Source: Stercorarius parasiticus (taxonomy: Eukaryota > Chordata > Aves > Charadriiformes > Stercorariidae). From it: 64,000 nucleotides of DNA. The stretch lies in contig VWZL01004595.1 in NCBI GenBank assembly GCA_013396915.1, forward strand, positions 186,286-250,285. Direction: 5' to 3'. This document shows positions 12,266 to 24,724 of the stretch, in pieces. The position numbers were made by a program, and so were the translations under genes. Below the pieces are notes generated by a model. It ran no database searches, was not told the DNA's origin, and worked only from the letters and a program-made list of their open reading frames with translations. How positions within the stretch are numbered: position 1 is the stretch's first letter; every line of letters begins with the position of its first letter.

Positions 12266-15200
12266 GTTGAGGTTCTTAGATTTTCCTGGATTTTTTTTAT
12301 TATTATTATTTTTAAGTGCCTGTTGAAAACTATAAAGTCACTGAGGAATGAAGTTTTATTTCCAACTTGATAAAACATATCAAAAACTATGGAAAACTTA
12401 AGTAACTTAGTGTTGTTTTGAGTCCTGTGTCTGAGGCAGTTTTATTCCCTTTAGTACTGAATAAAAAAATTGTAACTGATTTGTAAATCAACCCTTTGAT
12501 GCAGTAAAACTGCCAGAAACCAAAACTGCTCTGGCTCAAATGATAGACACTTATTCTGGCTGACAACTTATACTTTTAATTGGAAGCTACAGCTTTTGAA
12601 ATGAATTGGACAGGGTGAAATCATCACAAGTCTTAGATGTAGACAATGACAGAAGCCAGTATGTTCAGTTCTCTTCGTTGAGGCTTGTAACACACAGAGA
12701 AAGCTGCTGATCTTACTGGATTGCGATTGAAGATATTTGCCCTTCACTGAATAATGAGCTTGCAATCACATTTTGCTGGAATAGGTCCTTTGTACAAACG
12801 AAACTTAAATCAGAAGGAAGTTAAATCTCATTTCTTACTTTCCGATCAAAACCTTCATGCTTGAGCACCTTTTAGAGAGAGGAACATTAGGCTCACATTT
12901 CTGTAATCTTATTTGTTATTCAAGATTTGCTCCTGATAGCTTAAACTACTGAAAAAAAAACCCCACCCATACAGCCTTAAAAATGGAAAATTGATTCATT
13001 TTCACCACTTTGTAAAGCCTTTCATTATAAAGGGGGAGCAAAGCAAGTAGAAAAGAACTGCATGCATCCAAAGTCACCAAATCTTTCCACTTGTTCCCAG
13101 GGCTCGGACAACAATGCCGATATGAAAATAGCTCTGAGGAGGAAGAGCATGCTGGGTAATGAGATGCAAATGAGCACACCAAGCATCCCACTCTGCTTCA
13201 GAGCCTTTGTATCCAGTAGTGCAATAACAACCAGCTTTTGAGACATGATAGGTTAGTGCAGAATAGGTTTCACCATGGGTGTGTGTATTATCCTCATGGT
13301 TCTCCTCAGCTTGTGGTCAGCAGGATAGTTAAATGTGGTATCCATTTTATTGAGAAGTAGCCTAGATTAAAACTAGCTGAAATAAGAGTGTCACAGTTAA
13401 GTGAAACAAAACTTAGTGTGAGACCCTGTGAAAGGAGAAGGGCATTTTATTTTTTTTAACTTGCTCTGTAAGTTGGTTTTATCTACTCACACTCTCATAC
13501 CTTACACAACAAGGCATGTGTAGCCAAGTGCTGTGGCCAAGATGACTCGTGTGGGAAACTGAAGTCCTCACTGTGATCTTGGGTTCTTCTTGACTGACAA
13601 GGAACTGAGTTTTGGGCAGGTCTTTTAAAACATTTAGGAATTTATCTTTGCATCACCATCTTACTTACTTCTGTCTCTCTAAATCATTGCTCGCTTTATT
13701 CATCTCTTCATCTTTGATATCTTCAGGGCTATCATCTGTCTTTCTCTTAAGGTTATAGTATATGTGACGTGCTGTAACCTTGTTGCCTTCCTCCCATTAC
13801 CAGACCACAGGTCTTCTGCTGGCAGGTCGTCAAGTGCTGGGACCTTATCAGAGCCCTCTGCCCCGATCCAAACAGCACATTCGCCGGAGTTCACCTGTTT
13901 GCTGTCAGTCATCTCTTTGGTTTATCAACATAGACCATTGTTTTAAACCTGACTGTTGTTTCTTTTGGTGCTTTCACACACATACGTTTCCATTCCTATT
14001 TCATCCATATGCATCTTAATATTTCTGACAGGGATCTGTACAGGAGGGAGGTAGCTAAGCAGACTTGATTTGCTCAATTGGAAGGACTAAGGAATAGAGG
14101 AGTAGCTTTGACTGCTCCTTGGGCTCACAATTCTGCATGTAGGTCTGGGAGGACCTCAGATCCCCATTTGTGTGACCAAGAGAGAAGCACAGGTGGATCA
14201 AGTCGCATACATCCCTCTTTCAGCTAGGTGAACATCATTATTTGGGGCCTTCAGAGGGTGAAGAAGTGGAATATGAGGGCTTGTGCACTAACCAAGAGTC
14301 ACAAGGAGAAGGTAGAAAGTATAAAGGAGAGGAAGTGTATAAGCAGTGATGGAGCAAAACAGCAGTGCTGTGCTTCAGGCAGGAGAAAGTAAAAAGCAAG
14401 TGTTGGTTGTCCCTACAGCTGCAGTACTTCCAGCAGCAGCTTGTCACAGCCTCTAGATGCACCTTCTGTTCCAAAAGCAGTCCTTGTAGTAGCACCACTC
14501 CATCCTCATTCATTAGGTGATGGATGGCCCTTGCTCCTCTGTCATCAGCCCCATTGGTGGCAAAGGCTTGTTAACATGCCCTGCTTTCAGTCTCCTCCTC
14601 TGCTGGGATTGATGCACATTCACATCCTGCCCCAGCGCACATCTCCTCATTCCATCCCCTCTATGCTGACATCCCAGTTCTTCAGGTTCTTCCCCAGTCA
14701 CTGTGGGAGTTATAAATAAATCAGTGTCATTTAATAGCAGCCAGCAGCGATGGTGCTTGGGATGCTGCTGAGACCCCCGACTGAGCAACTGAACATGGGG
14801 TCTGCTTGCCCTTCCTCCGCTCCATCTGCCTGTGCACAGGGGAAGAGCTCAGCCTGAGGATCCCACCTCTCACTTGGTGTTGAAGCAAGAGAGATCTCTT
14901 TGCAAATAACTGGTTCTGCTCCTCTTCCTCGGCCAAAGCTTTCCTGGTACCCAGGACCCACTCTTGCCTCTCTGCTCTGACAGTTGTTCGGCAAGGCTGA
15001 GGTACTGGATGGGCTTTGCAGAGAAAAGCAGCTACTGCTCCTGTTCTAGTTTTACTGTGCATTTTTGCTATTTGTTATGTGCTGAGCCACTGACATAGGG
15101 GGTCAGAGCTAATACTATATTTTACCCGTTGATAACAATTTAAATAAATCCCTGCACAGAGAAGTCAAAAAAAGAACGCAGAAAACCCTGGAAAGCAAAG

Positions 15201-15304
15201 GAATTCATTTCAGTCTTTAAAGAAATTATTTTCTTTACTTGCTTAACAATAAATTTTGGAAAATGCTTAGTGCTGTTATGGCTGAGCTTTATGAGGTTGT
15301 TAGT

Positions 15305-15525
15305 TAATAATAATATCTTACTCTTACACACATCATTTTTTCCTTTATAGATCACAAGGCATCTTACAAAGAAAGATATCAATTATCCCAGTTTTATGGG
15401 AGGGAAAACTGAAGCACGAAGTGATAAAATATCTCATGTAAGGTTACAGACCAAGATAGAGGGTGAGCTGGAAACCAACCAGACGTGTCTCAGTATGGTT
15501 TCTTAGGCAGGAGACCACCTTGGGA
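15305..15525 (-). repeat. MIR/CORE-SINE-like relic, opposite orientation
   Basis: In order it shows AATAATAATATCTTACTC, TATAGATCACAAGGCATCTTAC, AATTATCCCAGTTTTATGGG, AAAACTGAAGCACGAAGTGA, GTAAGGTTACAGACC and GAGCTGGAAACCAACCAG. This is the usual order of reverse-oriented amniote MIR-type elements (aataataatactta..., atctcaaagcgctttac, cattatccccattttac, gaaactgaggcacagagaggtga, aaggtcacac, gagctggga). It is diverged and has no coding capacity. Confidence 0.72.
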
Positions 15526-17269
15526 AGGGCAGCGGATCTTGACAGTGCTGAGGTCTATCTGCGAGTTGCGCGTCATGAAACGGGGCCATATATCTTTTCT
15601 ATGAGGCGTCTTTCCACAGCTCTGCGTTCTGCCTCTGGATCAGGAAGGTCACCTCGCCAATGAATCATTTTTTTATTAGAGATGAAGATGAGATTGACTT
15701 GACCTGGGGAATCTGCAGTTTGCACAAGGCACCGCTCTCCCAGCGCTGTGGCTTTGCTGTGCTGGAGACAATTGCTGGTAATGAGGGATCAACGCCTTTC
15801 TTTTGAGCGCAGTTGGGGGAAAAGCTGGGGTTGTTTTCCTATTGTGAAGAACAGTGCTCGGTTGAGGGTGTGCGTGGAAAAATGCAAAATCACTTCTCTT
15901 TAAAAGGTAATGAGGGTGTCTATATTAGGAGGAAAAACTGACAGCTGTGCCCTGCGCTCCCCACACCTCCTCCACAATTGAGAAAGGAAAGTATCAGGAC
16001 TTCATCGTTCTGTGACCTATGCGTATGTTATACATAGCGTACATTGGAGACTTTTTTGTTATTATTTTTTCCTTCCTTTGTTATTACATCATAATATGCC
16101 AGAGAAGGAGATGGAACAATAATTCATGATGTATTCAGGCCCAAGGTGCAGAGTATTTGCATAGGCCCTTTCCACTGAAAGTGGCACCACCTACCCCTGC
16201 CACGGGTGTTATGTAAGTCTTCTTTCTTGCAAGCAGTGAAATTAATTAGCATAAATTATAACCTGAGTCTAGTTAGGCTCAGTCGTCGCTTTTGCAGAAT
16301 TATGAGGCCTTTGTGCACAAAAAAATGAAAGAAAATTGTATAATGATTATGTGTGCTGGTTACTAAGCTAGCCACCAGTTATATATATTTATAGCTATTC
16401 CTGCCAGTAATAATTATATGCTAATTATAACCCAAATAGAATCCTGTAATTTCTCCCTGAAAATGAAAGCGATGCAGGGGTGTTAAAATCTGTGCTGAGG
16501 CATCATATTAGCAATTAGGTTTTTGGGCGGCACTGCACTTTGTAAGGGAAGAAAACAAAAGAAGATACAAATGCTATTTCTATCCTTATGTATTCGTTTA
16601 AGCCTAAATAAAGGATTTGAACTTGAAAACCTTCTTATCCCGCAAACTGTGAACTTCCATGTGAAGTGTTTTAGGAGAGCTAAGCCCCTACATGACAGTT
16701 CCTCAAGGGCGTTTGCTCAGTTGTTTCAGAGCATCACAGCCTTGGTAGATGACACCACGGAGAACTTGCCCATCAGTTGTGCTGGGGGAGCCAGTTTGGG
16801 CACTTTGAGTGTTATCGGTCTTTTCATTTAAAAATTACGGCTGTGGATTGCAGACTCTGTGGGTTTGATGGTGGCTCTACCACCCTGTCCCTGAGGGATC
16901 GTTTCTGAGGGTAGGCTTTTTGGAGGTGCAGTTTGAGCACTAGCTTCATCCCACCTGAGTTCAGGCACTTCACTGAGATGCTTGAAGCTGTTTATGGTCC
17001 AAAGTGACCACAGTGAGATGGTGACTGTGATTTGACATGGGCAGGTTTGCAGACTGCGTCCTGCTGTCCAGAGCTATTTGGGGTTTGGCTTCTTCCTGGC
17101 CAAACCCAACTCGCTGCCATCACTCTCTTAGCAAGTGAGAATAACTATGATAATCTTCACTCCAGAAACGTTGAAAGAACCGGCACCTTAAATTGAACTC
17201 CTGTAGCAAGTAACTATTGAGGGGTATTATGGAATCTGGGACTTGATCCGTACAACTGGGAGATAACAA

Positions 17270-18265
17270 ATAAAATGTCAGTGGTAAAGAGCAGGAAGAC
17301 AGGGTGAAGAAATAAGCCTTGCAGTCACAGAACTATCTGTCTGACCTCTGTCATCTGCAAGGCTTTTGAGCTTATTTTGAAGGACAGTATAATTAAAAAC
17401 ATGGAAATAAATAGAAAATGGGATAAAAGTGCTCATGGGTTTACCAGAAGTAAATCTTGTCAGTCTATCTTGATGTCATTGATAAGATAAACGATGTTCT
17501 AAGAAATGCTCTGTGTATCGTCTACATGGACTTCAGTAATGCATTGGGTATGGTTGCACTGCAGAATTTATGAGGTACGAGGACGTAGAGATTAATAGTC
17601 AAATTGGTATGTGCATATGGGTCTGGCTAAAGAGGAAATAAAAATGATGAGTCTTGAAAGAGGAATTTGCATGCTGAAGGGCACACATTAACAGATTATT
17701 TCAAGTATTGCAAGACAAACGATCTTGTTTGGTGGTTTATTCAATGATGCTGGCTTCAAAAGTGGGAGATTGCTCTGATCCAGAGTTAGCAGGCATCATC
17801 CAAACAGGAGAGGCTGGGGAAAAAAAATAAGAAATAAAGGATCCCGGAGGGTTCAAAGAGTAGAAATTAATTAGTGGAGTAAACAAAACGGTGCATTAGG
17901 GGACTAGTAACAAGATTGATGTTCTGAGCTAGACGTGCATCCGCTGGAGGCAGTATTTAGGCTGTTTTACCAGGCCTGTGTGGACATTATCTGGAGTGCA
18001 GTCTTCAGCCTCCATCCATCGAGCTGAGGAGGGATGAGGGCTGGAACTGCAATGCAGGAGGGGCAATGGCAAATTCATTGGGTGAGAGGAAGCCAAAGGA
18101 GCTTGGCTTGTTTCATTGACCAAAATGAAGGTGCAAATTGCTTATAAATGCAGTCTGGAAACCAGGGGCTTTCAACCACGTGGTCATGTTCCCAAACAGC
18201 CTTCCGGGGAAATACGGGGAACAGAAAACCTGGCCACTTTTAAAATGGAGAGGAATATTTAGGAG
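17270..18265 (+). mobile_element. Decayed CR1-type LINE (reverse transcriptase fragment to near 3' end)
   Basis: From 17341 a 50-codon stretch reads LTSVICKAFELILKDSII, then INRKWDKS, HGFTRSKSC, the order seen in the reverse-transcriptase domain of CR1 retrotransposons. After a frameshift, IVYMDFSNALGMV at 17517-17555 matches the catalytic-block region usually written YLDFSKAFDTV; the aspartate shown belongs to the D-F-S-K-A-F motif. Farther on, ATTATCTGGAGTGCAG near 17990 and GAGCTTGGCTTGTTT near 18100 match conserved 3' coding segments of the same family, and AACAGCCTTCCGGGGAAA near 18196 matches the terminal part. The copy has stops, frameshifts and deletions and cannot be active. The boundaries are approximate. 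Its divergence points to an old insertion. CR1 is the typical LINE of birds and other reptiles. Confidence 0.88.
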
Positions 18266-20944
18266 AGTGGTGGCTTTGCCTGCAGTTGCTGAGGACTGCG
18301 CTGGCAGAGTTTTGAAGGGACAAAAGGGAGTCCCTCTGAGTCCCCTGTTCCACCAGGCTGAACAGACTGGTACAACATATTGTGATTTTAAACAGATTCT
18401 AAGAAGAAAAAAAGCCAGAATCTGCCTTTAAAGGAAAGCATAATCCAAATTCTTCATTGAAGTAAGTGTTTGATGTGCATTTTTTGCAGAGTTTTGATAT
18501 TTTCAGCAATAAGCTGAGGGAACTCTAACAAGAGACAGAAGGGAAAACCAAAGAGGAATGAAAAGGTTTTGCTTCAGCTTCTTTTTTCTTTTTTTTTTTT
18601 TCCAGACATAACTACACATTAGAAAACGTAACTGTTTTTAAAAGCAATCATTTTTTATACCCAGCTTGTTTCAAAGAGGTCATTTCACTCTCATTGTCAC
18701 CTCAGGAAAAACAATAAGGCAGCAGTCCTCCACGTAATTGCACAGGCTCGCCTGGTGGGTTCTCGTTCAATGAAGTATCATTCATTTAGATCAGAATACA
18801 GTCTTTCTAAATTAGAGGTTTACATGTGTAATTATATGAAATGATATGTTTGTTTACATCTCCAAGTAAAATGTACATCGTTTTCTATCATTTATCTTTG
18901 AAATTCAATTTCATTTTGTCGATCCCTAATTTATTGCAGGAGATGAATGTGCTGTTAGAGTGTTTACAACGCCTCTCACTGCCTGTGGGTAATAAAATTA
19001 CCCTGGTTATTGCTATTCATTTCGACATTTCTGTGGTTAGGAATACGCGATAGTTTTACTTTCCTGAATATATGGTGGAAAATCCTAATGCTGTTTACTG
19101 TGGCTGCCCCTTTTTTTTCCATCTAAAGTCCTAAATTTACTTTCAGAGAGTAGCAGGGCAGTTGACAGCTGATGGTTACTTTTTTCTGTGTTCCGTATAC
19201 GTATGGAAAGGCAGTGTTCATACCTTTGTGTGTACTTTTAATAAATATTTGAGATTTCTAGTAAACTCATCAGTAAACCCATACATTCCCATATGAATTT
19301 CTGCAAATTCAGCCTAGGGGCTGTGGTGAACGAGCAGTGAGTATAATCAGTCACTGAATTTATGGAACATTTTTGGAAAAGCAGTGTTTGTTTTGCTTAT
19401 TCCTTTTGTCTGTTTAACTGTTTGGGTTAAAAGGCCCATATTTTCAGCAAACAATCCCAAGGCGTTTTTCTCCCCAAGCAGAGCTTTCAAGGGTAACTCT
19501 ACAGAATGTTTCCTTTGATATCTTCATGTGGTTTTCCTTGTTCTTTACAATATTTGAGAAAGGCAGATTGGGACCTGCATCCGCTTTGGACTGCGACGAG
19601 ATAGCATCAGTGTTGCAGGATGTTCAGAGCATCTCGCGGGGCACAAGAACTCTGCGGAGAAAGCCCTCTCATTTTATATTCTTGTTTTCTTTCCATTTCA
19701 AAATTGTTTTCTTTGAAGATGAGGATCAGCATCTTAATGAGGAGAAAGTTTTCCCCAGCAACCAGGGACTGGAAAGCTTTGAGGCGAGACCTTGGCTAAT
19801 CCACCCAGACCATCCCTGGGTGGGTGTGATGTATAAGCCCTGACAAACATGGTCCTGTGCTGCTTGGCTGTCCTGGTCGAAGACCCTAACTCTGCGAGTG
19901 GGGAGGGTGTAAAGCATGTACTGCAGCCAGGCAATATATTCTGAAGTTTCAGTCAAATCCTGCATAATAACCTGAATTCCCTGGTCGTAAGTCTAACCCA
20001 TTCCACACTTGTATTTTTTTAATGAAATGTTTTTTATGAATATGCATAGCAGGAAACGAAAAACATGATTTAATAGTGGACAGTAAAACGTGCAGTAAAT
20101 TGCGTCCTGTTAGTCTTTTGCCAGGGAGGGGGAAGACGTTGCACTCAGCCTTTGGCTTAAAACAGAGGAATGTGTTGGGCTTCTTTTACTTTAGCCTGCT
20201 CGTTACCTGTCATATACTCTTTTCATATTTCATCTAAACAAAGTTAGGAAATGAGAAATTAATACGAGTTCTTCAAAATTTCATTTTTTAAAAAATTTAT
20301 TCTTCATACCATAGAATTTGCAACGCTTCCAGAGACATCAGTAAAATATGCTCTCTCCCCATACCAGATTCTGTTATCTTTTAAGCAGTAGTTCAGGAGA
20401 CTGCTCAGGTAAGGTTATCCATCCACGGTTTGAAGAAAAATAATTTAATTTCATAAGGAGAAGGCTATTGAACTCTCCTTGGCTTCGTAGCCATATTAGG
20501 GAAATTCAATCTGTGTTAGAAAATAGCCTGTGGCAAACTGATTTTTGGTCCCTAAGTGTCATAGTATTGAAAAATATGTGAATTTCTTCTAATCCAAAGG
20601 TCAGTTTAGTTCACTATCACATCTACAGCCGTGGGCTGATCTGGATGTGTAGAGAATAAGCATCAGAAGCAGCAAACCCACAGCGGTGCTTCCCTCTGTG
20701 TACTATTGTTCAAGCTACGCGGTGCTTAGCAATTTCCTCTGCCATACCCTTTGCATTTAACAGCCCTTGGTGAATTTTTCTTCTGTGGCTCTCCAAGTCC
20801 ATGAATTAACTTGTTTATTACAGAGGTTATTTCAAATAATGCAAATATATTGAAAGAATGAACCTCAGAGCTAAATACATCTCTGTAAATGCGTATATTT
20901 TAGAATAATTTTTAACATTCACCTCATTGAGTATATGTAAAAAG

Positions 20945-21006
20945 GCACACATACATACACATACTCAAATATTTGACTATATACAGTATATATGTATGTA
21001 TTTATA
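20945..21006. repeat. Degenerate CA/TA-rich simple repeat
   Basis: CACACATACATACACATAC, then TATACAGTATATATGTATGT: alternating purine-pyrimidine sequence, likely a decayed microsatellite. Confidence 0.75.
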
Positions 21007-24000
21007 TAGCGTGGTCGAGCAATTTAAGCACACACAGACATGCAGAGGTTTTATTTGCATGAGGACCCTTCTGTGAAACAGGAGAGCTAACTGAAGGCAG
21101 AGCCTGGATTATTCAATTGGAAAATCCTAATTGGCAATTGGCCGCTCCAATTAAAGCACCGAAGGCAGAGTTAGCAGGGTCACATTTGTCCAGGTGCCAT
21201 CACCCTTTGTGACTGCAAGAACAGTGGTAGCAAATGCCTTGAGTTTTCCAGAACAGAAACTGTTAAGAAAACAAAGAAACATCTAACTTTTCCAGCATAT
21301 AAATTAAGGCTTATGTGCATAGTCTACTCTGGCTGATAGTTTATGGAATTTATAAAATAGATTGGTCCAATAAATACATGATCCTCAGATGACAATTTGG
21401 GCTAGTTCGATTTTGGTGTTGTTTCCCCCGTCTTCGGTTGTCACCTTCACTTTGATCAGCATCAAATTCACCTAAGATTTAAAAAGTCAGTGTATGTTTT
21501 CACTCTGTTTGCATGTCTCAAGATTCTCACCTTGCTTGCATATTATCCCACATTTGTTGTCAAGTTAATAATAAAAATAACCATAAACATAAGTATCTCT
21601 GTTAGCTTTAGGCCATCCTATAAAATATATTTATATTTCCAGTAGTGTACAAAACAAACTTTGATAAAGATTGGCAAAAATGTCAGAATTCAAATTAAAT
21701 TTTGGAGCTCTGGCAGGATTACATGGCAGTATCACAATCTCCTGAGGAAGGAATAAGTTGGATATGCAAATGGAAATATAGTTACTGAACTTCTTGAAAT
21801 GAAAGATGTTGGCCTCAAATTACATTTGAGTATAAATTTGTTTGCCTTGCTTTGTTTATGTTAAACAAGTTAATAATTTTCTGTGCTTTTTGCATGCATT
21901 CTTGACTAAAAATAAAAATGTAAAGATTACATTCATTTGAGAGAGATTCTTAGCTAGCATAAATGTACGGAGCTGCTTGATTGCAGTGGAATTGCGCTAG
22001 ATTGAGCCTATTACCTACGTGTTATCAGAGACCGATGTGTACTTCATGATATTCCTCAGATATACACATTTAGCATAGCAACACATTTAAGCATCCAAGC
22101 AGAACTACTGTTCAAAAAAATACAATATATCACAAAAAAACTTAGTATGCGACAGAACATTACACCACTTGTGAATAACAAAGCATACCTTAGCTGACAC
22201 AATACAACCAACAAGCTGCTGCTCTCTCGTTCAGGTTTACTGGCTTTATTATTAATAAAGAAGCAGTTTTCTAAAAAAAAATCTGAGTATAAAGCATTAG
22301 TCATACTGTTGAATTCATAACTATTCCTGATGTTATGTCATCTTCAGTCATCTGTACACACATACAGACGTGCATCCACACACATTCTAAGACCACACCG
22401 TTCAGATTAAGTTACCGTTTGCTAATAAGTTACATTTCCTCATTTGCACTCTAGTAACTACATACTTTAATCATTGCAAATGCCAAGTAACTCATGTGGG
22501 GTTGATCTCTTTCACTGAACCTTTTTCTTTTTTTCACTTTGCTTCTGCGATGTGCTAAAAGCATTATCCCAAACATAGGTGCTAAGTGTTGCTCAAATGT
22601 CTTGATCACATGTCTGAGCCCTAATAACTAGTAATTTGTTTCCAAGATGATGCATTGTCTGAAAATTTTACAGGCTGATGTATTGGTTAAAGTGTCAGGA
22701 TTTCTTAGTCTTGGTCCTGTTCTTTCTTCTGTGTCACTATGGCTGCACCTAAGCTGTAAGGCCTTGTTGCCCACTCCATGTCTCTGGTTTTCCCATCCAG
22801 ATTATAAGGTGATGGAGTGAAGGACACTGCTATTTTTTCTTCATCTGCATGCTGAGTTTCCTTTTGGAAGGGAAAGATGCAGGAGAGGATGATGATCCTG
22901 TGCAGTGAAATGTTGGAAGGTGTCAGCTGGGACTTGTCACCGGGTCCTGCAGTACAATTGGTCATGTTGTGTGGGGTGATCTTATTCACCGTCTGGCATT
23001 TCCAAACTCTTGAACGGGAGTAGAACAATTACTGTTCCTTTATTAGGGTGGGAAAAGTACTCCAATAGCAAAAGTAACAGGTATTGTAGAAAAGCAAGTT
23101 ATGTAAGAACATATAGTTATCTCCAAGCTGAAATATTGGGTCAAACAATATTTTAGAGTTTCACAAACCAGTTCATTTATATGGCTGGAGGAACAGGTGT
23201 GCCAGGATGTACAGAGAGGTGTTTTAACTCAGAAAGTTAAAGAAAAGTATGAAATGCTGACAACAGAATCACATAACCTTGCTTGTGAGCTGATGAGTTT
23301 ATTGTACATAGCTTTTCTCTTGGATCCAGTTTTCTTCTTCACTTTCATGGCTGTTCTTAAAGAATCATCACAGTTATAAATATCTCCTGCCCTTAGCAGG
23401 ACCATGATGTTTCCCTGGAAATTTGAGAGAAACCATTTGAGAGGTATCCTATGACTTTTGAAGCTTGTTAAGGTTTTTGACTATTTTGTGATAAATGCAT
23501 GCTATATTTCCCAGCTGGCTTTGGACAGTTGTCCAGATGGCTGTGTCTAGAAGAGCTACAGCACATATTGAAGATGGGACAAAAGAAAGGGTCATTTTTT
23601 ACGTTGTCCCCCTATGATTTTATATCATAAACAGCAGTGCAGCATAACATCATTTCTTTGGGTTTGTTTTTCTCTGTGTATTACTTTCTTTAGATAATGC
23701 CTTTATACCATAACAGAGTATGATGATTTAATACAGTTAGAGGAGAACTACAACTGGGATATATTCTCTTGTGCAAAGCCAAGTTTCTCTCAGTTGTCCC
23801 TGTATCTCTAAAATAAATATTACCATTGTTATGTATTTACGGCATGCAGTACTGAATACAGGACGGAAGGACACACCAAGGTTTTCGTAAGACCCATGGA
23901 ACTAATTTCTTTGAGACTGGAGTGGTGAAGCAGTGCGTAGTCTGAGATATAACTGGACTGTATTTCTTTTTTTCAGTTTTGATGATTTGTCTTAAACTGA

Positions 24001-24069
24001 ATTCCTTTAAATACAGTTTTATAATCTGAAAGGATCGGATTCACATCCATACCAATATGTGTCCATAAT

Positions 24070-24114
24070 TAAATAAATATTAACAAGTTATTTATGTTAA
24101 TAAATATTAACAAG
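24070..24114. repeat. Short direct duplication
   Basis: The string AAATATTAACAAG occurs twice about 29 bases apart, in AT-rich surroundings. Confidence 0.8.
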
Positions 24115-24672
24115 CAGTTGAGATCTGATTTTATGTATATTCATATTTTAAACGGTAGCGTTGTGTAGCATGATCCATGCCTGACCTCAAGAATGTGTGT
24201 GGAAGGGAGCAGCCAGGAGACTGCAGTGGGGCCACTATGAGTGTCGGATGGGAGAGTCCTTCAGAGAACAGGAATGGAAACCAGAGGCCCCAGGACTGCA
24301 CATACAAATGACCGATTATTTCTATAGAACTATCCAGAACTGGCAGTTGTATGCAGAGCTGTCTTTAAAGCAAATAAAACTAGTTGCACTAGCACCATAC
24401 TTCAGGATCAGGTCTGCGGAACTGATGGTGATGGGCTGGTTACCTGCCCTTTCATACCAGCTGTTACGTCTTGGTGCTAAATCTGTTAAGACCTGCTACA
24501 TTTAAAATACAGGCAGTCCTATTGTAGAGACTTGACATATGTTCACACACCTTTTAGAAGAAAATTCAGATCTGAAGGCACTTTGACCATTATTGCAGTC
24601 CAAAAGGCTCTACATTGAAAAAGGAAAACAAAAAAAAACCCCTTTAGTGATAACAGTAGTTTTCTAAGGAGA

Positions 24673-24724
24673 AGCAGTAGTAGTACTGGTGGTGGTGGTG
24701 GTGGTAGTAGTAGTAGTAGTAGTT
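24673..24724. repeat. Trinucleotide microsatellite (GTA)n(GTG)n
   Basis: AGCAGTAGTAGTACT is followed by six GGT units and six or more AGT units. This is a compound trinucleotide repeat, probably arisen by slippage. A minus-strand open frame over it encodes runs of leucine and proline and is an artefact. Confidence 0.9.

Noticed and set aside
11766..12326. Longest open frame outside exons (186 aa, + strand)
   Set aside because: The composition is irregular, no domain is recognisable, there is no splice context, and part of it may overlap a SINE-like relic. It is compatible with chance.
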